This document shows positions 1 through 9,225 of a stretch of DNA of 64,000 nucleotides, one piece after another. The notes under the pieces are model-generated. The model made no database searches. It was given only the letters and a program-made list of their open reading frames with translations, and was not told where the DNA came from. The translations under genes were made by a program, and so were the position numbers. Origin of the DNA: Paenibacillus lemnae (GTDB taxonomy: Bacteria > Bacillota > Bacilli > Paenibacillales > Paenibacillaceae); assembly GCF_012933385.1 (NCBI RefSeq), contig NZ_JABBPN010000003.1:434001-498000 (forward strand). The letters run 5' to 3'. Each line of letters begins with the position of its first letter. The stretch's first letter is position 1.

Positions 1-1472
1 AAGACCGCCATGACCGGGAGTTTGTGCTCGGTCCGACGCACGAAGAAGTCATTACGGCTCTGGTGCGTTCAGATATATCTTCATACCGCAGCCTGCCGCT
101 CAATCTGTATCAGATTCAGACCAAGTTTCGTGATGAACGTAGACCGCGCTTCGGTCTGCTTCGAGGACGGGAGTTTCTGATGAAGGATGCTTATTCCTTT
201 GACCGTGACTGGGAAGGGCTGGACGTTACTTACCGCAGCATGTACGAAACCTATGAACGGATTTTCCATCGCTGCGGCTTAACCTTCCGCGCTGTGGCAG
301 CGGACAGCGGAGCCATTGGCGGACAAGGCGAAACACATGAATTTATGGCACTAGCTGATATCGGTGAAGATACCATCGTGTCCTGCAGCGGATGCCGTTA
401 TGCCGCCAATCTGGAGACGGCGGAGTTCAGAGTGCCCAACTTGGACAGCGGGCTGGATCTGGACCCTGCAGGATCATATGCAAAGCAAGCAGCAGCTCCG
501 CCAGAAGTTGTTCATACTCCAGACGTCAGGACGATTACGGAGCTCACGGAATACCTGCAAGTCACTGCACATGAAATAATTAAAACCCTGCTCTACGTGG
601 CAGACGGCCGGCTGGCTGCGGTACTGGTCCGAGGGGACCGGGATGTGAATGAGATTAAAGTGAAAAATAAGCTGCAGGCCGATACCCTTGAATTAGCATC
701 CGCCGAAGATGTAATGAAGGCGACGGGAGCGGGCATCGGATTTGCTGGGCCGGTGGGCTTGACATTCAACATTCTGGTGGATAACGAAGTGGCAGGCATG
801 ACTGAGGGAGTCACGGGAGCGAATCAGGATGATACCCATCTGCGGCATGTAGTACCCGGTGTCCACTTTTCATTAGAGTATGCTGGCGATTACCGGAATG
901 CGGAAGAAGGAGATCAATGCCAGCACTGCGGAAGTGCACTCGAATTTCACCGGGGCATCGAATTAGGACACGTCTTTAAACTGGGAACCAAATACAGCGA
1001 GACTTTAGGGGCTTCTTTCCTGGATCACGACGGCCGGGAGAAACCGTTTGTCATGGGCTGTTACGGGATCGGCGTCTCGCGGATTATGTCAGCTGCAGCA
1101 GAGCAAAGTATCACAGGAGAACGACTGCTCTGGCCGAAGGCTATAGCTCCTTTTGATGTACATATCATCGCGGTGTCGGTCAAGGATGAAACACAGATGA
1201 ACGCTGCAGAACAAATGTACCGGGAACTGAGCTCTGCCGGACTTGACGTGCTGCTGGATGACCGTAACGAACGTGCCGGTGTTAAATTTAAAGATGCTGA
1301 CCTTGCTGGTGTTCCTATGCGTATTGTTGCAGGGAGAGGTGCTGCTTCCGGTGAAGTGGAATGGATGGGCAGCGACGGTGAGAAGGTAGTGGTAACCGTG
1401 AAGGAAGCTGTAGAGCGAGCCATTAACGGTGCACAAAAAACAGAACAAACCGGAGGCGAGAGAAGGCCATGA
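1..1472 (+). CDS. proS: Prolyl-tRNA synthetase, 5' end outside window
   Basis: Charges tRNA-Pro with proline in the cytoplasm. The reading frame is open from the first bases (in-frame codons from position 3), so the gene starts upstream and about the first 90-100 residues are missing. Visible are the class II motif 2 region (GPTHEEV, then FRDERRPRFGLLRGREF), the inserted YbaK-like editing domain in the middle (around LYVADGRLAAVLVRGD and NEIKVKNKL), motif 3 (VMGCYGIGVSR) and the C-terminal anticodon-binding domain (FDVHIIAV... LLDDRNERAGVKFKDADL). This order is that of the long bacterial ProRS with an editing insert. Its stop overlaps the start of the following methyltransferase by four bases (ATGA), suggesting translational coupling. 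Confidence 0.97.
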   Translation, partial: DRHDREFVLGPTHEEVITALVRSDISSYRSLPLNLYQIQTKFRDERRPRFGLLRGREFLMKDAYSFDRDWEGLDVTYRSMYETYERIFHRCGLTFRAVAADSGAIGGQGETHEFMALADIGEDTIVSCSGCRYAANLETAEFRVPNLDSGLDLDPAGSYAKQAAAPPEVVHTPDVRTITELTEYLQVTAHEIIKTLLYVADGRLAAVLVRGDRDVNEIKVKNKLQADTLELASAEDVMKATGAGIGFAGPVGLTFNILVDNEVAGMTEGVTGANQDDTHLRHVVPGVHFSLEYAGDYRNAEEGDQCQHCGSALEFHRGIELGHVFKLGTKYSETLGASFLDHDGREKPFVMGCYGIGVSRIMSAAAEQSITGERLLWPKAIAPFDVHIIAVSVKDETQMNAAEQMYRELSSAGLDVLLDDRNERAGVKFKDADLAGVPMRIVAGRGAASGEVEWMGSDGEKVVVTVKEAVERAINGAQKTEQTGGERRP

Positions 1473-2221
1473 CCGAATGGTATGAAAAAAGCTTTGGAGA
1501 AGATTATCTGCTGGTCTATCAACACCGCGATATGCAGGGAGCCGAACATGAAGTGCACAACATGGTGGCATGGCTAAAGCTGGAAGAGCACGCCAAAGTG
1601 CTGGATCTCTGCTGCGGCATGGGACGCCATTCCTTGGTACTGGCGGAAGCCGGAAACCAGGTGACAGGGGTGGATCTGTCAGATGAGCTGCTTGCGGAAG
1701 CGAAGTCGGAAGATGAGCAGGGGCAGGTCAGGTGGCTGCAGTCGGATATGCGGCGTATCCCTGTCCAGGACGGTGAGTTTGATGCTGTGCTGAATCTGTT
1801 TACTTCTTTCGGATATTTCACCAACGACAAAGAACATATCAAGGTGCTGGAAGAGATCAGGCGGGTACTGAAGCCGAATGGAAAATTTATTATCGATTTT
1901 CTAAACCCAGCTTATGTGAAGCGTCATCTTGTACCGGCATCCTCCCGTGAAGCGGAAGGACAGCAGATTGAGGAGCGGCGGGTCATCGAGAACGGCTATG
2001 TCAAAAAAGAAATTACGATCACCTCAACCGAAGGCGGCGGTGAGCCCAGACGTTACAATGAACGGGTGAAGCTGTATACCTGTGAGGAGTTCAGGGATAT
2101 GATTCATGAGGCCGGCCTGATTATTGACCAGATTCATGGCAGTTATGATGAAGATATGTATGATCCAGAAGAGTCGCCGCGTATGATATTTGTAGGACGG
2201 TGTCCCGGGGAGCGTGCTTGA
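1469..2221 (+). CDS. Class I SAM-dependent methyltransferase
   Basis: A 250-residue Rossmann-fold methyltransferase. Motif I is VLDLCCGMGRHS near residue 46, followed by an acidic residue ending strand 2 (GVDLSDELL) and the motif IV region FDAVLNLFTSFGYF; the post-motif LKPNGKFIIDFLNP is also present. This is the small-molecule methyltransferase pattern (methyltransf_25/11 type), but the substrate cannot be read from the sequence. The start ATG overlaps the proS stop and its own stop TGA shares a base with the next ATG, so proS, this gene and the hydrolase look like one transcript. No signal peptide or membrane segment is visible, so it is probably cytoplasmic. Confidence 0.88.
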   Translation: MTEWYEKSFGEDYLLVYQHRDMQGAEHEVHNMVAWLKLEEHAKVLDLCCGMGRHSLVLAEAGNQVTGVDLSDELLAEAKSEDEQGQVRWLQSDMRRIPVQDGEFDAVLNLFTSFGYFTNDKEHIKVLEEIRRVLKPNGKFIIDFLNPAYVKRHLVPASSREAEGQQIEERRVIENGYVKKEITITSTEGGGEPRRYNERVKLYTCEEFRDMIHEAGLIIDQIHGSYDEDMYDPEESPRMIFVGRCPGERA

Positions 2222-3234
2222 TGGAGTACACTGTACTTTCGCGTGAGCCGGATATCGTCTCCTGGAATCAAAGCGGCCTGATCCAAATCAAAATCCCGCT
2301 GGATAATCCGCTGCGGTGGGTCAACAGCTATCTTCTCCGAGATGGGGATGAAGTTACATTAATTGACCCTGGGCCTCGCACGCCAGCGGCGGAGCAGGAA
2401 TGGCTGGCTGCCTTTCGTGTGTTAGGCTTGCAGCCGGCGGATATAAGCTTGATACTGCTGACTCACCATCATCCCGACCATTATGGATTATCGGGCTGGC
2501 TGCAGCAGCAGAGCGGCGCTCCCGTCCGAATGTCGGAGCGTGCCGAACTTGAAGCTCAACTGATGTGGGGCAGCGGCAGTTCGATGGATGAGGATCTGCC
2601 ATCTTTTTTTGAAAGTCATGGTATGCCTGCTGTGTGGCTGGAGCAGTTGCCAGGACATTTGAACATCTTCATTCCCCAGGTCACCCCAGCCCCCAAGGTG
2701 ACGCATCAGCATGATGGTGAGCAGCTGGATATGGGAGGGCGAAGCTGGCAGGTCATTCAGACGGCAGGCCATGCGCCGGGGCATCTCTCGCTCTATCATG
2801 AGGGCAGCGGAGATTTGATCTGCGGCGACGCGGTGCTGCCGCAGATCTCCCCGAACGTGAGCCTGCTGCCCGGCAGCGATGCAGCGCCGCTGCGCCTGTA
2901 CCTGGAGGGGCTGCGCCGCCTCCAGACACTGCAGGTCCGGGCTGCGTACCCCGGACATCGACACCCGTTCACGCATTTTCGTGAACGGATCCAAGCGCTC
3001 CTCGAACATCACGAGGAGCGGCTGAACACCACGGCCGGCCTGCTGGCGAGCGCCGGCCCCATGACCGCCTTCGAGGTCTGCACCGCCCTCTTCGGCGGCA
3101 AGCTCGGCATCCATCAGCTGCGCTTCGCCATGTGCGAAGCGCTGGCCCATCTCGCCGAGCTGGCTGCGGTCTCGCGTGCAGAGCTGCGCGAGACCGAACA
3201 AGACAAATATGTCTTTGCAGCACCGGGGTCCTAA
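2221..3234 (+). CDS. MBL-fold metallohydrolase
   Basis: A 337-residue metallo-beta-lactamase-fold hydrolase. The metal-binding signature THHHPDH is near residue 83, with later ligands in TAGHAPGHLS and CGDAVLP, and a final histidine in YPGHRHPF. The C-terminal part (from about residue 265) resembles the winged-helix tail common in this hydrolase group. I chose ATG at 2221 over the in-frame GTG at 2200 because it gives the TGATG overlap with the preceding gene and a normal N-terminus. The last 400 bases are noticeably more G+C rich than the beginning. The substrate is unknown; thioesterase- or glyoxalase-like activity is possible. Confidence 0.88.
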   Translation: MEYTVLSREPDIVSWNQSGLIQIKIPLDNPLRWVNSYLLRDGDEVTLIDPGPRTPAAEQEWLAAFRVLGLQPADISLILLTHHHPDHYGLSGWLQQQSGAPVRMSERAELEAQLMWGSGSSMDEDLPSFFESHGMPAVWLEQLPGHLNIFIPQVTPAPKVTHQHDGEQLDMGGRSWQVIQTAGHAPGHLSLYHEGSGDLICGDAVLPQISPNVSLLPGSDAAPLRLYLEGLRRLQTLQVRAAYPGHRHPFTHFRERIQALLEHHEERLNTTAGLLASAGPMTAFEVCTALFGGKLGIHQLRFAMCEALAHLAELAAVSRAELRETEQDKYVFAAPGS

Positions 3235-3720
3235 AGCCCGGTCCTGCAAAGAATACCTCACACCTCTGTGACACTAAGGTTTACGGATCACGGCAACTTC
3301 GAATATCCTGAGAATAGATGATGACATCTGTTATGAAGGGTCCGATTCCTCTGCCGTGATCAAAATCTTGCGGAGTGCTAGCAGAGACCTTCCTAATGAT
3401 CACTTTTCTAGTCATTTTTATCCCTGTAATCATCGGTATGTTTAAGGTTTAAGTGTAGGTTGTGCCATTTTGCTCGCATGCACCTAATATGTAGGGCATA
3501 GAGTGTCCCATAACATGGATGAGCGAGATGCTGTAGTAATGGTTTATACTCAGATTATAAATACGATTTGTTGATTATTTCAGATTATGGGCACGTCTTA
3601 CAGTTTAAATATGAGTATTAGCTGTACAGCTGCCATCTTGCCGTTGGCAGCTGCTACATAACTGATTTCATAGAATCACTGTAGGTCCCACGCATGATCG
3701 TTTAAAAATTCAGGTTTGTT

Positions 3721-3760
3721 GATCACTGTCTGGTGCTGCGGATCACTGTCTGGTGCTGCG
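3721..3760. repeat. 20-bp perfect tandem duplication
   Basis: Two adjacent identical copies, 3721-3740 and 3741-3760, of the 20-mer beginning GATCACTGTC and ending TGGTGCTGCG. It lies in the gene-free region before glgC. No function is evident; it may be a recent slippage duplication. Confidence 0.9.
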
Positions 3761-3853
3761 GTAACGGAGTTGGGGTTGAAAATCAGGGATTCTTGGGGCA
3801 GCAGGTGTGGTGTAGATCGATGTGTACTTGCACTGATAGCGATGCGGCAAGTC

Positions 3854-3874
3854 TAACGGACCCTCAGTCCGTTA
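3854..3874. repeat. TAACGGAC palindrome, copy 1
   Basis: TAACGGAC, five spacer bases (CCTCA), then GTCCGTTA. It is an 8-bp-arm inverted repeat whose core recurs at 3904-3924 and, with longer arms, at 22193-22219. Operator, hairpin or dispersed repeat are all possible. Confidence 0.8.
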
Positions 3875-3903
3875 ACGGTGGGAAATCAGCGGTTTGTTAT
3901 ATT

Positions 3904-3924
3904 TAACGGACATTCAGTCCGTTA
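3904..3924. repeat. TAACGGAC palindrome, copy 2
   Basis: TAACGGAC, spacer ATTCA, GTCCGTTA. Its centre is exactly 50 bp from that of copy 1, so the two sites fall on nearly the same helix face. Confidence 0.8.
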
Positions 3925-3949
3925 GCGTACCGGCAGCAGAAATCAGTGC

Positions 3950-4185
3950 CGCAATCGCCAGCCGCAGTGCTGCCGCTCCACAATCGCTGCGTGCCCGCGC
4001 TGCTCGCAGACGTACTACCTGCGCTGCCACACTCGCGCAGCTTTGCACCCGCCACGGGCCCTCCCGCAAGGCGTCCCACTCGCGTCGCAATCGCCAGCCG
4101 CAGTGCTGCCGCTCCACAATCGCTGCGCACCCGCGCTGCTCGCAGACGTACTACCTGCGCTGCCACACTCGCGCAGCTCTGCACC
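3950..4185. repeat. 100-bp direct repeat pair, C-rich
   Basis: Positions 3950-4049 and 4086-4185 are the same 100-bp sequence with three mismatches, offset by 136 bp; the spacer (4050-4085) is also G+C rich. Composition differs sharply from neighbouring genes, with strong C over G bias on the plus strand. It lies just upstream of glgC and could be transcribed as leader RNA. Confidence 0.85.
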
Positions 4186-4313
4186 ACCCGGCGCCACCGC
4201 ACTCGCGCTGCCGCCCGCCGCCTGCACCGCCCGCCGTCCCAAAGCCCACCAGCCGCACCGCCACCGTCACCCGCTGGCCGCGGTCTGAAAACCATACTCA
4301 AAGGAGAATGTCC

Positions 4314-5480
4314 ATGAAACGAAAAAAAGTGGTTGCCATGCTGCTCGCCGGAGGACAAGGAAAGAGACTGAAAAGTCTGACCCGGACGCTGGCGAAGCCT
4401 GCTGTATATTTTGGCGGTACCTATCGGATTATTGATTTTCCGCTATCCAACTGCTCGAATTCCGGTATTGACACGGTAGGCGTTCTCACACAGTATGAAC
4501 CGCTTGTGCTGCATTCTTATATTGGGGTGGGCAGCGATTGGGACCTGGACCGAAAGAACGGAGGCGTCTTTGTTCTTCCGCCTTATGAACGGGAGGATGG
4601 AACAAGCTGGTACCGCGGAACGGCCGATGCCATCTACCGGAACCTGAAGTTCATTGAACAGTATAACCCGGAGCATGTGCTGATCCTGTCGGGCGACCAT
4701 ATTTACAAAATGAATTATGATACCATGCTTGATTATCATATTGAGAAAAACGCAGACTGCACCATTTCGGTCATCGATGTGACACCGGAGGAAGCTACAC
4801 GCTTCGGTATTCTGAATACCGAAGAGGATTATCGAATATACGAATTCGAGGAAAAACCGGCGCAGCCGAAAAGCACGCTCGCTTCCATGGGCGTCTACCT
4901 GTTCAAATGGGAGATGCTTCGCAATTATTTGCTGATGAATTTGAACAATCCCGATACGAGCCATGATTTTGGCAAAGACATCATTCCGCTCATGCTGGGA
5001 GAAGACCGAACCTTATATGCCTACCCATTCCAAGGCTATTGGAAAGATGTGGGGACCATCCAAAGCCTGTGGGAAGCGAACATGGACCTCCTGTCTGAAA
5101 ATCCGAAGCTGGATCTGAATGACCCGCGGTGGCGGATTTATACCCGGAACCCGAACCAGCCTGCCCAGTATATTGCCCCTGAGGCCAAGGTGCGCAATTG
5201 TATGATTAATGAAGGGTGTCAGGTGTATGGTGAGGTCGATCACTCGGTTTTATTTTATGGCGTTGAGGTTGGGCAAGGCAGTGTCATTACCGATTCGGTC
5301 ATCATGCCCAAGGTGAAAATCGGCCGCAATGTGACCATTCACCGTGCCATTGTGTCTGAAGGCATGGTTATCCCTGACGGGGCCGTCATTGGGACGGACC
5401 AGGACAATGATCAGGAGATTTCCCTGATCAGTGAAGATGAGATTGGGAATTTCTCGGCAAAGGTTTCACCGAGTCTGTAA
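4314..5480 (+). CDS. glgC: Glucose-1-phosphate adenylyltransferase
   Basis: Makes ADP-glucose from ATP and glucose-1-phosphate, the committed step of glycogen synthesis. The 388-residue protein has the nucleotide-binding motif AGGQGKRL near residue 12, the sugar-binding region ([13 protein letters not shown]) and a C-terminal left-handed beta-helix with hexapeptide-like repeats ([30 protein letters not shown]). Start ATG 4314 is preceded by AAAGGAG at good spacing; the frame is open for 140 codons further upstream, but only through a C-rich repeat with no sensible peptide. It is followed by the glgD paralogue after 57 bases, the usual pairing for Bacillus-type heteromeric enzyme. Confidence 0.96.
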   Translation: MKRKKVVAMLLAGGQGKRLKSLTRTLAKPAVYFGGTYRIIDFPLSNCSNSGIDTVGVLTQYEPLVLHSYIGVGSDWDLDRKNGGVFVLPPYEREDGTSWYRGTADAIYRNLKFIEQYNPEHVLILSGDHIYKMNYDTMLDYHIEKNADCTISVIDVTPEEATRFGILNTEEDYRIYEFEEKPAQPKSTLASMGVYLFKWEMLRNYLLMNLNNPDTSHDFGKDIIPLMLGEDRTLYAYPFQGYWKDVGTIQSLWEANMDLLSENPKLDLNDPRWRIYTRNPNQPAQYIAPEAKVRNCMINEGCQVYGEVDHSVLFYGVEVGQGSVITDSVIMPKVKIGRNVTIHRAIVSEGMVIPDGAVIGTDQDNDQEISLISEDEIGNFSAKVSPSL

Positions 5481-5537
5481 TCATTCATTACGCTGTGATT
5501 TTTAAGCATGGCCAATTCAAAGGGGACGGTGTATGCA

Positions 5538-6641
5538 ATGAAACAACTCATGGGTGTGATCAATCTGGATCATGAACTGGATGTACTGAGTGAGCTAACC
5601 TATTTTCGATGCGGGGCTGCCGTACCTTTTGCCGGACGCTACCGGCTGATTGATTTCGTTATGTCCAACATGATGCACTCCGGCGTGGAGGATATCGCAT
5701 TGTTCGTCAGACGGAAATACCGCTCCCTGCTGGATCATCTGGGCGAAGGCGGTCCGTGGGATTTGGACCGGAAGCGGGGCGGGCTGTTTATACTTCCCCC
5801 GGACTGGAATGATCCTTCCGATGTTTCCGTAGGCGAGCTGCAGCATATCTACAATAACCAGAACTTTTTCGCAAGGGGACCGGCCCAATATATTATCCAT
5901 TCCGGCAGCCAGCATTTGAGCAGCGTGGACTTTTCCGAGGCCTATGAATATCATATAAAGCAGGGTGCGGATGTGACGTTAATCTATACGAAGGCGGAGG
6001 AACTGCTTCCCGAGCATCGTCCTTGTGTCCGGCTGGATGTTAATGAAGAAGGTATCGTGACCGATATTCATCATGAGCATGATAATACTAACATTTATAT
6101 GGATATGTTCATTATGGAAAAAGAGCTGTTTCTGCAGCTGATGAAGCAATGCATCGCGCACCAGGAAAGCCATGTGTTCAGGGACGCGATTCAAAAAAAC
6201 CGCCACAAGCTGAAAATTGCCGGCTATGAATATCAGGGATATCATGCAGTCATCAACTCGCTGGAGAGCTACTACCGCAACAGTCTGGATCTGCTGGAAC
6301 AGGAGAAATACCAATCCTTGTTCAGTGCGCAGCCTGTGCTGACGAAAATTAAATATGAAGTCCCTGCCAAATATCTGGAATCTGCCGATGTGCGGCATTC
6401 GCTGGTCGCCAATGGCTGTCAGATCGACGGGACCGTGGAGAACAGTGTCTTATTCCGGGGTGTCAAGGTGAAGGAAGGCGCACGCATTCATAATTCGATC
6501 ATTATGCAAAAATGTGTCATTGAAGAAAACGCGGTGCTGGAGAATGTCATTCTTGATAAAGACGTCGTCATTACAGCCGGCCGTAAGCTGCAGGGCGATA
6601 CACGAAAGCCCTATGTGGTGGCCAAGGATATGGTGATCTAA
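5538..6641 (+). CDS. glgD: GlgD, regulatory subunit of ADP-glucose pyrophosphorylase
   Basis: Paralogue of GlgC, about 367 residues, with a recognisable nucleotidyltransferase fold (MGVINLDHELDVLSELT, then FAGRYRLIDFVMSN) and a C-terminal beta-helix (NGCQIDGTVENSVLFRGV). The GGQGKRL-type loop of GlgC is missing at the N-terminus, as is usual for GlgD, which supports a non-catalytic or modulating role in a GlgCD complex. ATG 5538 gives the family's N-terminus and has AAAGGGG 12 bases upstream; ATG 5508 would add ten residues but lacks a ribosome binding site. It sits between glgC and glgP in one operon. Confidence 0.92.
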   Translation: MKQLMGVINLDHELDVLSELTYFRCGAAVPFAGRYRLIDFVMSNMMHSGVEDIALFVRRKYRSLLDHLGEGGPWDLDRKRGGLFILPPDWNDPSDVSVGELQHIYNNQNFFARGPAQYIIHSGSQHLSSVDFSEAYEYHIKQGADVTLIYTKAEELLPEHRPCVRLDVNEEGIVTDIHHEHDNTNIYMDMFIMEKELFLQLMKQCIAHQESHVFRDAIQKNRHKLKIAGYEYQGYHAVINSLESYYRNSLDLLEQEKYQSLFSAQPVLTKIKYEVPAKYLESADVRHSLVANGCQIDGTVENSVLFRGVKVKEGARIHNSIIMQKCVIEENAVLENVILDKDVVITAGRKLQGDTRKPYVVAKDMVI

Positions 6642-6667
6642 ACTTTAGTGTCAGGAGGACCCTTCCT

Positions 6668-9103
6668 TTGTTTAACAATAAAGAGTTGTTTAAAGTCTCG
6701 TTTCAGGAACAATTGATCAGCCGGCTCGGTAAAAGTATGGATGAAGCGACTGCCGGAGATATTTATAAAATCCTCGGTTCCCTCATCCGTGAAAATATTG
6801 GACGTGATTGGGCGGAGAGCAACCGAATCAGCAACATTCAGAAGGAGAAGCAAGTCTATTATTTCTCCATGGAGTTTCTGATTGGACGCCTGCTCGGCAA
6901 TAATCTGCTCAACCTGGGCATGCTGAATACGGTTCGTGAAGGACTAGCAGAACTGGGATGGGATCTGGATGAGGTGGAAGCCCAGGAGCCGGATGCAGGT
7001 CTCGGAAACGGTGGACTCGGGCGTCTCGCAGCCTGTTTCCTGGATTCTCTGGCCTCCCTGCAGTATGCGGGACACGGGTGCGGAATCCGGTACAAATATG
7101 GCCTGTTCGAACAGAAAATCGTAGACGGACATCAGGTGGAGCTTCCCGATGACTGGCTTCAAAGAGGGAATGTATGGGAAGAGCGCCGGGCGGATAAGAA
7201 GGTGGAAGTTTCCTTCTGGGGCCGGGTAGAGGTAGAAGAACAGGACGGGAAGACCGTATTTACTACCGTCAATGACGAGAAAGTCTGGGCGGTCCCCTAT
7301 GATGTTCCGGTCATCGGCTACGGAGACGGGCGTGTGAATACCCTTCGGCTGTGGAGTGCAGAGTCTGCGGTCGACCCTGTCAAAATGGTTCAGGACGGCC
7401 AGAACAGCTACTATCAGTTTCTGGAGTACAGCCGTTCGGTAGAGTCCATCTCGGAGTTTCTTTATCCCGATGATTCCGGGTACGAGGGCAAGCTGCTGCG
7501 GCTGAAACAGCAGTATTTTCTCTGCTCCGCCGGGCTTCAGAGCCTGCTGAGAACATTCGAGAAGCTGGAACTGCCGTACAGCGAGCTGCCGGAAAAAGTG
7601 TCTGTTCATATTAATGATACTCATCCGACGCTGCTGATCCCCGAGCTGATGCGGATTTTGATGGATCATAAGGGATACGGCTGGGAGGAAGCATGGGATA
7701 TTACCACCCGGACGGTATCCTATACGAATCATACCCTGCTGAGTGAAGCGCTGGAGAAGTGGCCTGAAGGGATGGTTCGTGAACTGCTGCCTCGAGTGTA
7801 TATGATTATTGAGGAAATCAACAAACGTTTTTGTGGCAGTTTGCTTGAAGACGGTATCTCTCAAGAGGTCGTTTCACAGGTCGCGATTCTGGAGAGCGGG
7901 CAGGTGAAAATGGCTCATCTTGCGATTGTCGGCAGTTACAGTGTGAACGGAGTGGCCGGGCTGCATACAGAGCTGCTGAAGAGTGATGTAATGAAGCCTT
8001 TTTATGAGCTGTATCCCGAACGCTTTAATAATAAAACCAACGGAATCACGCACCGCCGCTGGCTGATGCATGCCAATCCTGAGTTAAGCAGCCTGATTAG
8101 TGAAAGCATCGGCACAAGCTGGATTACCTCGCCGCACAAGCTGCTGGGGCTGGAGACATTCAAGGATGATGCTGTATTTCAGCAGAAGATCATGGATATC
8201 AAGCGGAACAACAAGCTTCGGCTGGCAGAGTATGTCCATCAGAAGCAGGGTATCGCGGTGGATCCGGATTCTATCTTTGACGTCCAGGTGAAGCGGCTTC
8301 ACGGCTATAAAAGACAGCTGATGAACATTCTGCACGTTATGCATCTGTATAACGAAATCAAGGATAACCCGAATGTGGAGCGGGTGCCGCGGACCTTTAT
8401 ATTTGGAGCCAAGGCCGCTCCTGGATATTATCTTGCCAAGAGCATCATCAAGCTGATCAATGTGGTTGCCGATGTGGTGAATAAAGATCCACAGGCCTCA
8501 CAGCAGCTGAAGGTGCTTTTCCTGGAAAATTATTCAGTCTCTTTGGCTGAAAAAATCATTCCGGCTGCAAATGTCAGTGAGCAGATTTCTACTGCCGGCA
8601 AGGAAGCGTCGGGCACCGGCAATATGAAGTTTATGATGAATGGTGCTCTAACCATCGGTACACTGGATGGAGCCAATGTAGAAATGTTTGACATGCTGGG
8701 GAATGACAATATGTTCCTATTCGGCCTGCGTTCTGAAGAAGTGCTGGATTATTACCGGTACGGAGGATATTTGTCCAGGGATATGTACAGCCAGCATGAA
8801 GAAATCCGGCGGGTGCTGGACCAGCTGATCTCCGAAGGGCCGTTCTGCTGCCATGAGCGGGAATTTGGGCTTATCCGCCAGTCGCTCCTGGATCATAATG
8901 ATGAGTTTTTCGTTCTGCGTGACTTTATGGATTATGCTGCCAAGCAAAAGGTTATAGAACAGGCATATATAAATAGTCAGGCGTGGGCCTCAAAGTCTAT
9001 TGTTAATATTGCACACAGCGGACATTTCTCCAGTGATTGTACGATCAACCGGTACGCCTCCGAAATCTGGGATGTTGCTCCGGTTAAGGTGGAGATCTAT
9101 TGA
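6668..9103 (+). CDS. glgP: Glycogen phosphorylase
   Basis: Releases glucose-1-phosphate from glycogen by phosphorolysis, using pyridoxal phosphate. The 811-residue length is typical. Conserved segments include GNGGLGRLAACFLDS near residue 112, NDTHPTL near 317, the KRLHGYKRQLMN region, and the PLP-lysine segment ASGTGNMKFMMNGAL with the following TLDGANVE. The start is TTG at 6668, well supported by AGGAGG nine bases upstream; no ATG fits. It is the last gene of the glgC-glgD-glgP transcript and is followed by a strong terminator. No glgA or glgB is adjacent, unlike the B. subtilis glgBCDAP operon. Confidence 0.97.
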   Translation: MFNNKELFKVSFQEQLISRLGKSMDEATAGDIYKILGSLIRENIGRDWAESNRISNIQKEKQVYYFSMEFLIGRLLGNNLLNLGMLNTVREGLAELGWDLDEVEAQEPDAGLGNGGLGRLAACFLDSLASLQYAGHGCGIRYKYGLFEQKIVDGHQVELPDDWLQRGNVWEERRADKKVEVSFWGRVEVEEQDGKTVFTTVNDEKVWAVPYDVPVIGYGDGRVNTLRLWSAESAVDPVKMVQDGQNSYYQFLEYSRSVESISEFLYPDDSGYEGKLLRLKQQYFLCSAGLQSLLRTFEKLELPYSELPEKVSVHINDTHPTLLIPELMRILMDHKGYGWEEAWDITTRTVSYTNHTLLSEALEKWPEGMVRELLPRVYMIIEEINKRFCGSLLEDGISQEVVSQVAILESGQVKMAHLAIVGSYSVNGVAGLHTELLKSDVMKPFYELYPERFNNKTNGITHRRWLMHANPELSSLISESIGTSWITSPHKLLGLETFKDDAVFQQKIMDIKRNNKLRLAEYVHQKQGIAVDPDSIFDVQVKRLHGYKRQLMNILHVMHLYNEIKDNPNVERVPRTFIFGAKAAPGYYLAKSIIKLINVVADVVNKDPQASQQLKVLFLENYSVSLAEKIIPAANVSEQISTAGKEASGTGNMKFMMNGALTIGTLDGANVEMFDMLGNDNMFLFGLRSEEVLDYYRYGGYLSRDMYSQHEEIRRVLDQLISEGPFCCHEREFGLIRQSLLDHNDEFFVLRDFMDYAAKQKVIEQAYINSQAWASKSIVNIAHSGHFSSDCTINRYASEIWDVAPVKVEIY

Positions 9104-9157
9104 CAGCTAATGCAAATCATGGTAATATCTAGCTAGTTCAAAGGCCATGCAACCCTA

Positions 9158-9194
9158 GGGTTCAACCTCTTATACAGGAGGTTGAACCCTTTTT
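9158..9194 (+). terminator. Terminator after glgP
   Basis: Perfect 12-bp stem: GGGTTCAACCTC at 9158-9169 pairs with 9178-9189 across an 8-base loop, followed by five T. It is a canonical intrinsic terminator ending the glg operon. Confidence 0.92.
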
Positions 9195-9225
9195 GCATTG
9201 TCCCACAGAGGAAAGGAGAATGGTC

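Larger units (their letters stand above)
3235..4313. other. Gene-free region with repeats upstream of glgC
   Basis: About 1.08 kb without a credible gene. It contains an inverted repeat (GATCACGGCA at 3286-3295 and its complement at 3352-3361), a 20-bp tandem duplication (3721-3760), two TAACGGAC palindromes (3854-3874 and 3904-3924) and a 100-bp direct repeat in a very C-rich tract (3950-4049 and 4086-4185). The C-rich tract happens to stay open in the glgC frame, but the predicted peptide is low-complexity (Arg/Ala/Ser/Cys) and there is a good ribosome binding site only at glgC itself. A promoter for the glg genes should lie here, but I cannot place it. Confidence 0.6.

Noticed and set aside
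3894..4313. Open frame that would extend GlgC by 140 residues at the N-terminus
   Set aside because: It runs through the C-rich direct repeat, encodes low-complexity Arg/Ala/Ser/Cys peptide, and lacks a ribosome binding site; GlgC has a proper start at 4314.
6944..7864. Long minus-strand open frame opposite glgP
   Set aside because: Shadow of the highly conserved phosphorylase sequence; no motif or initiation signal.
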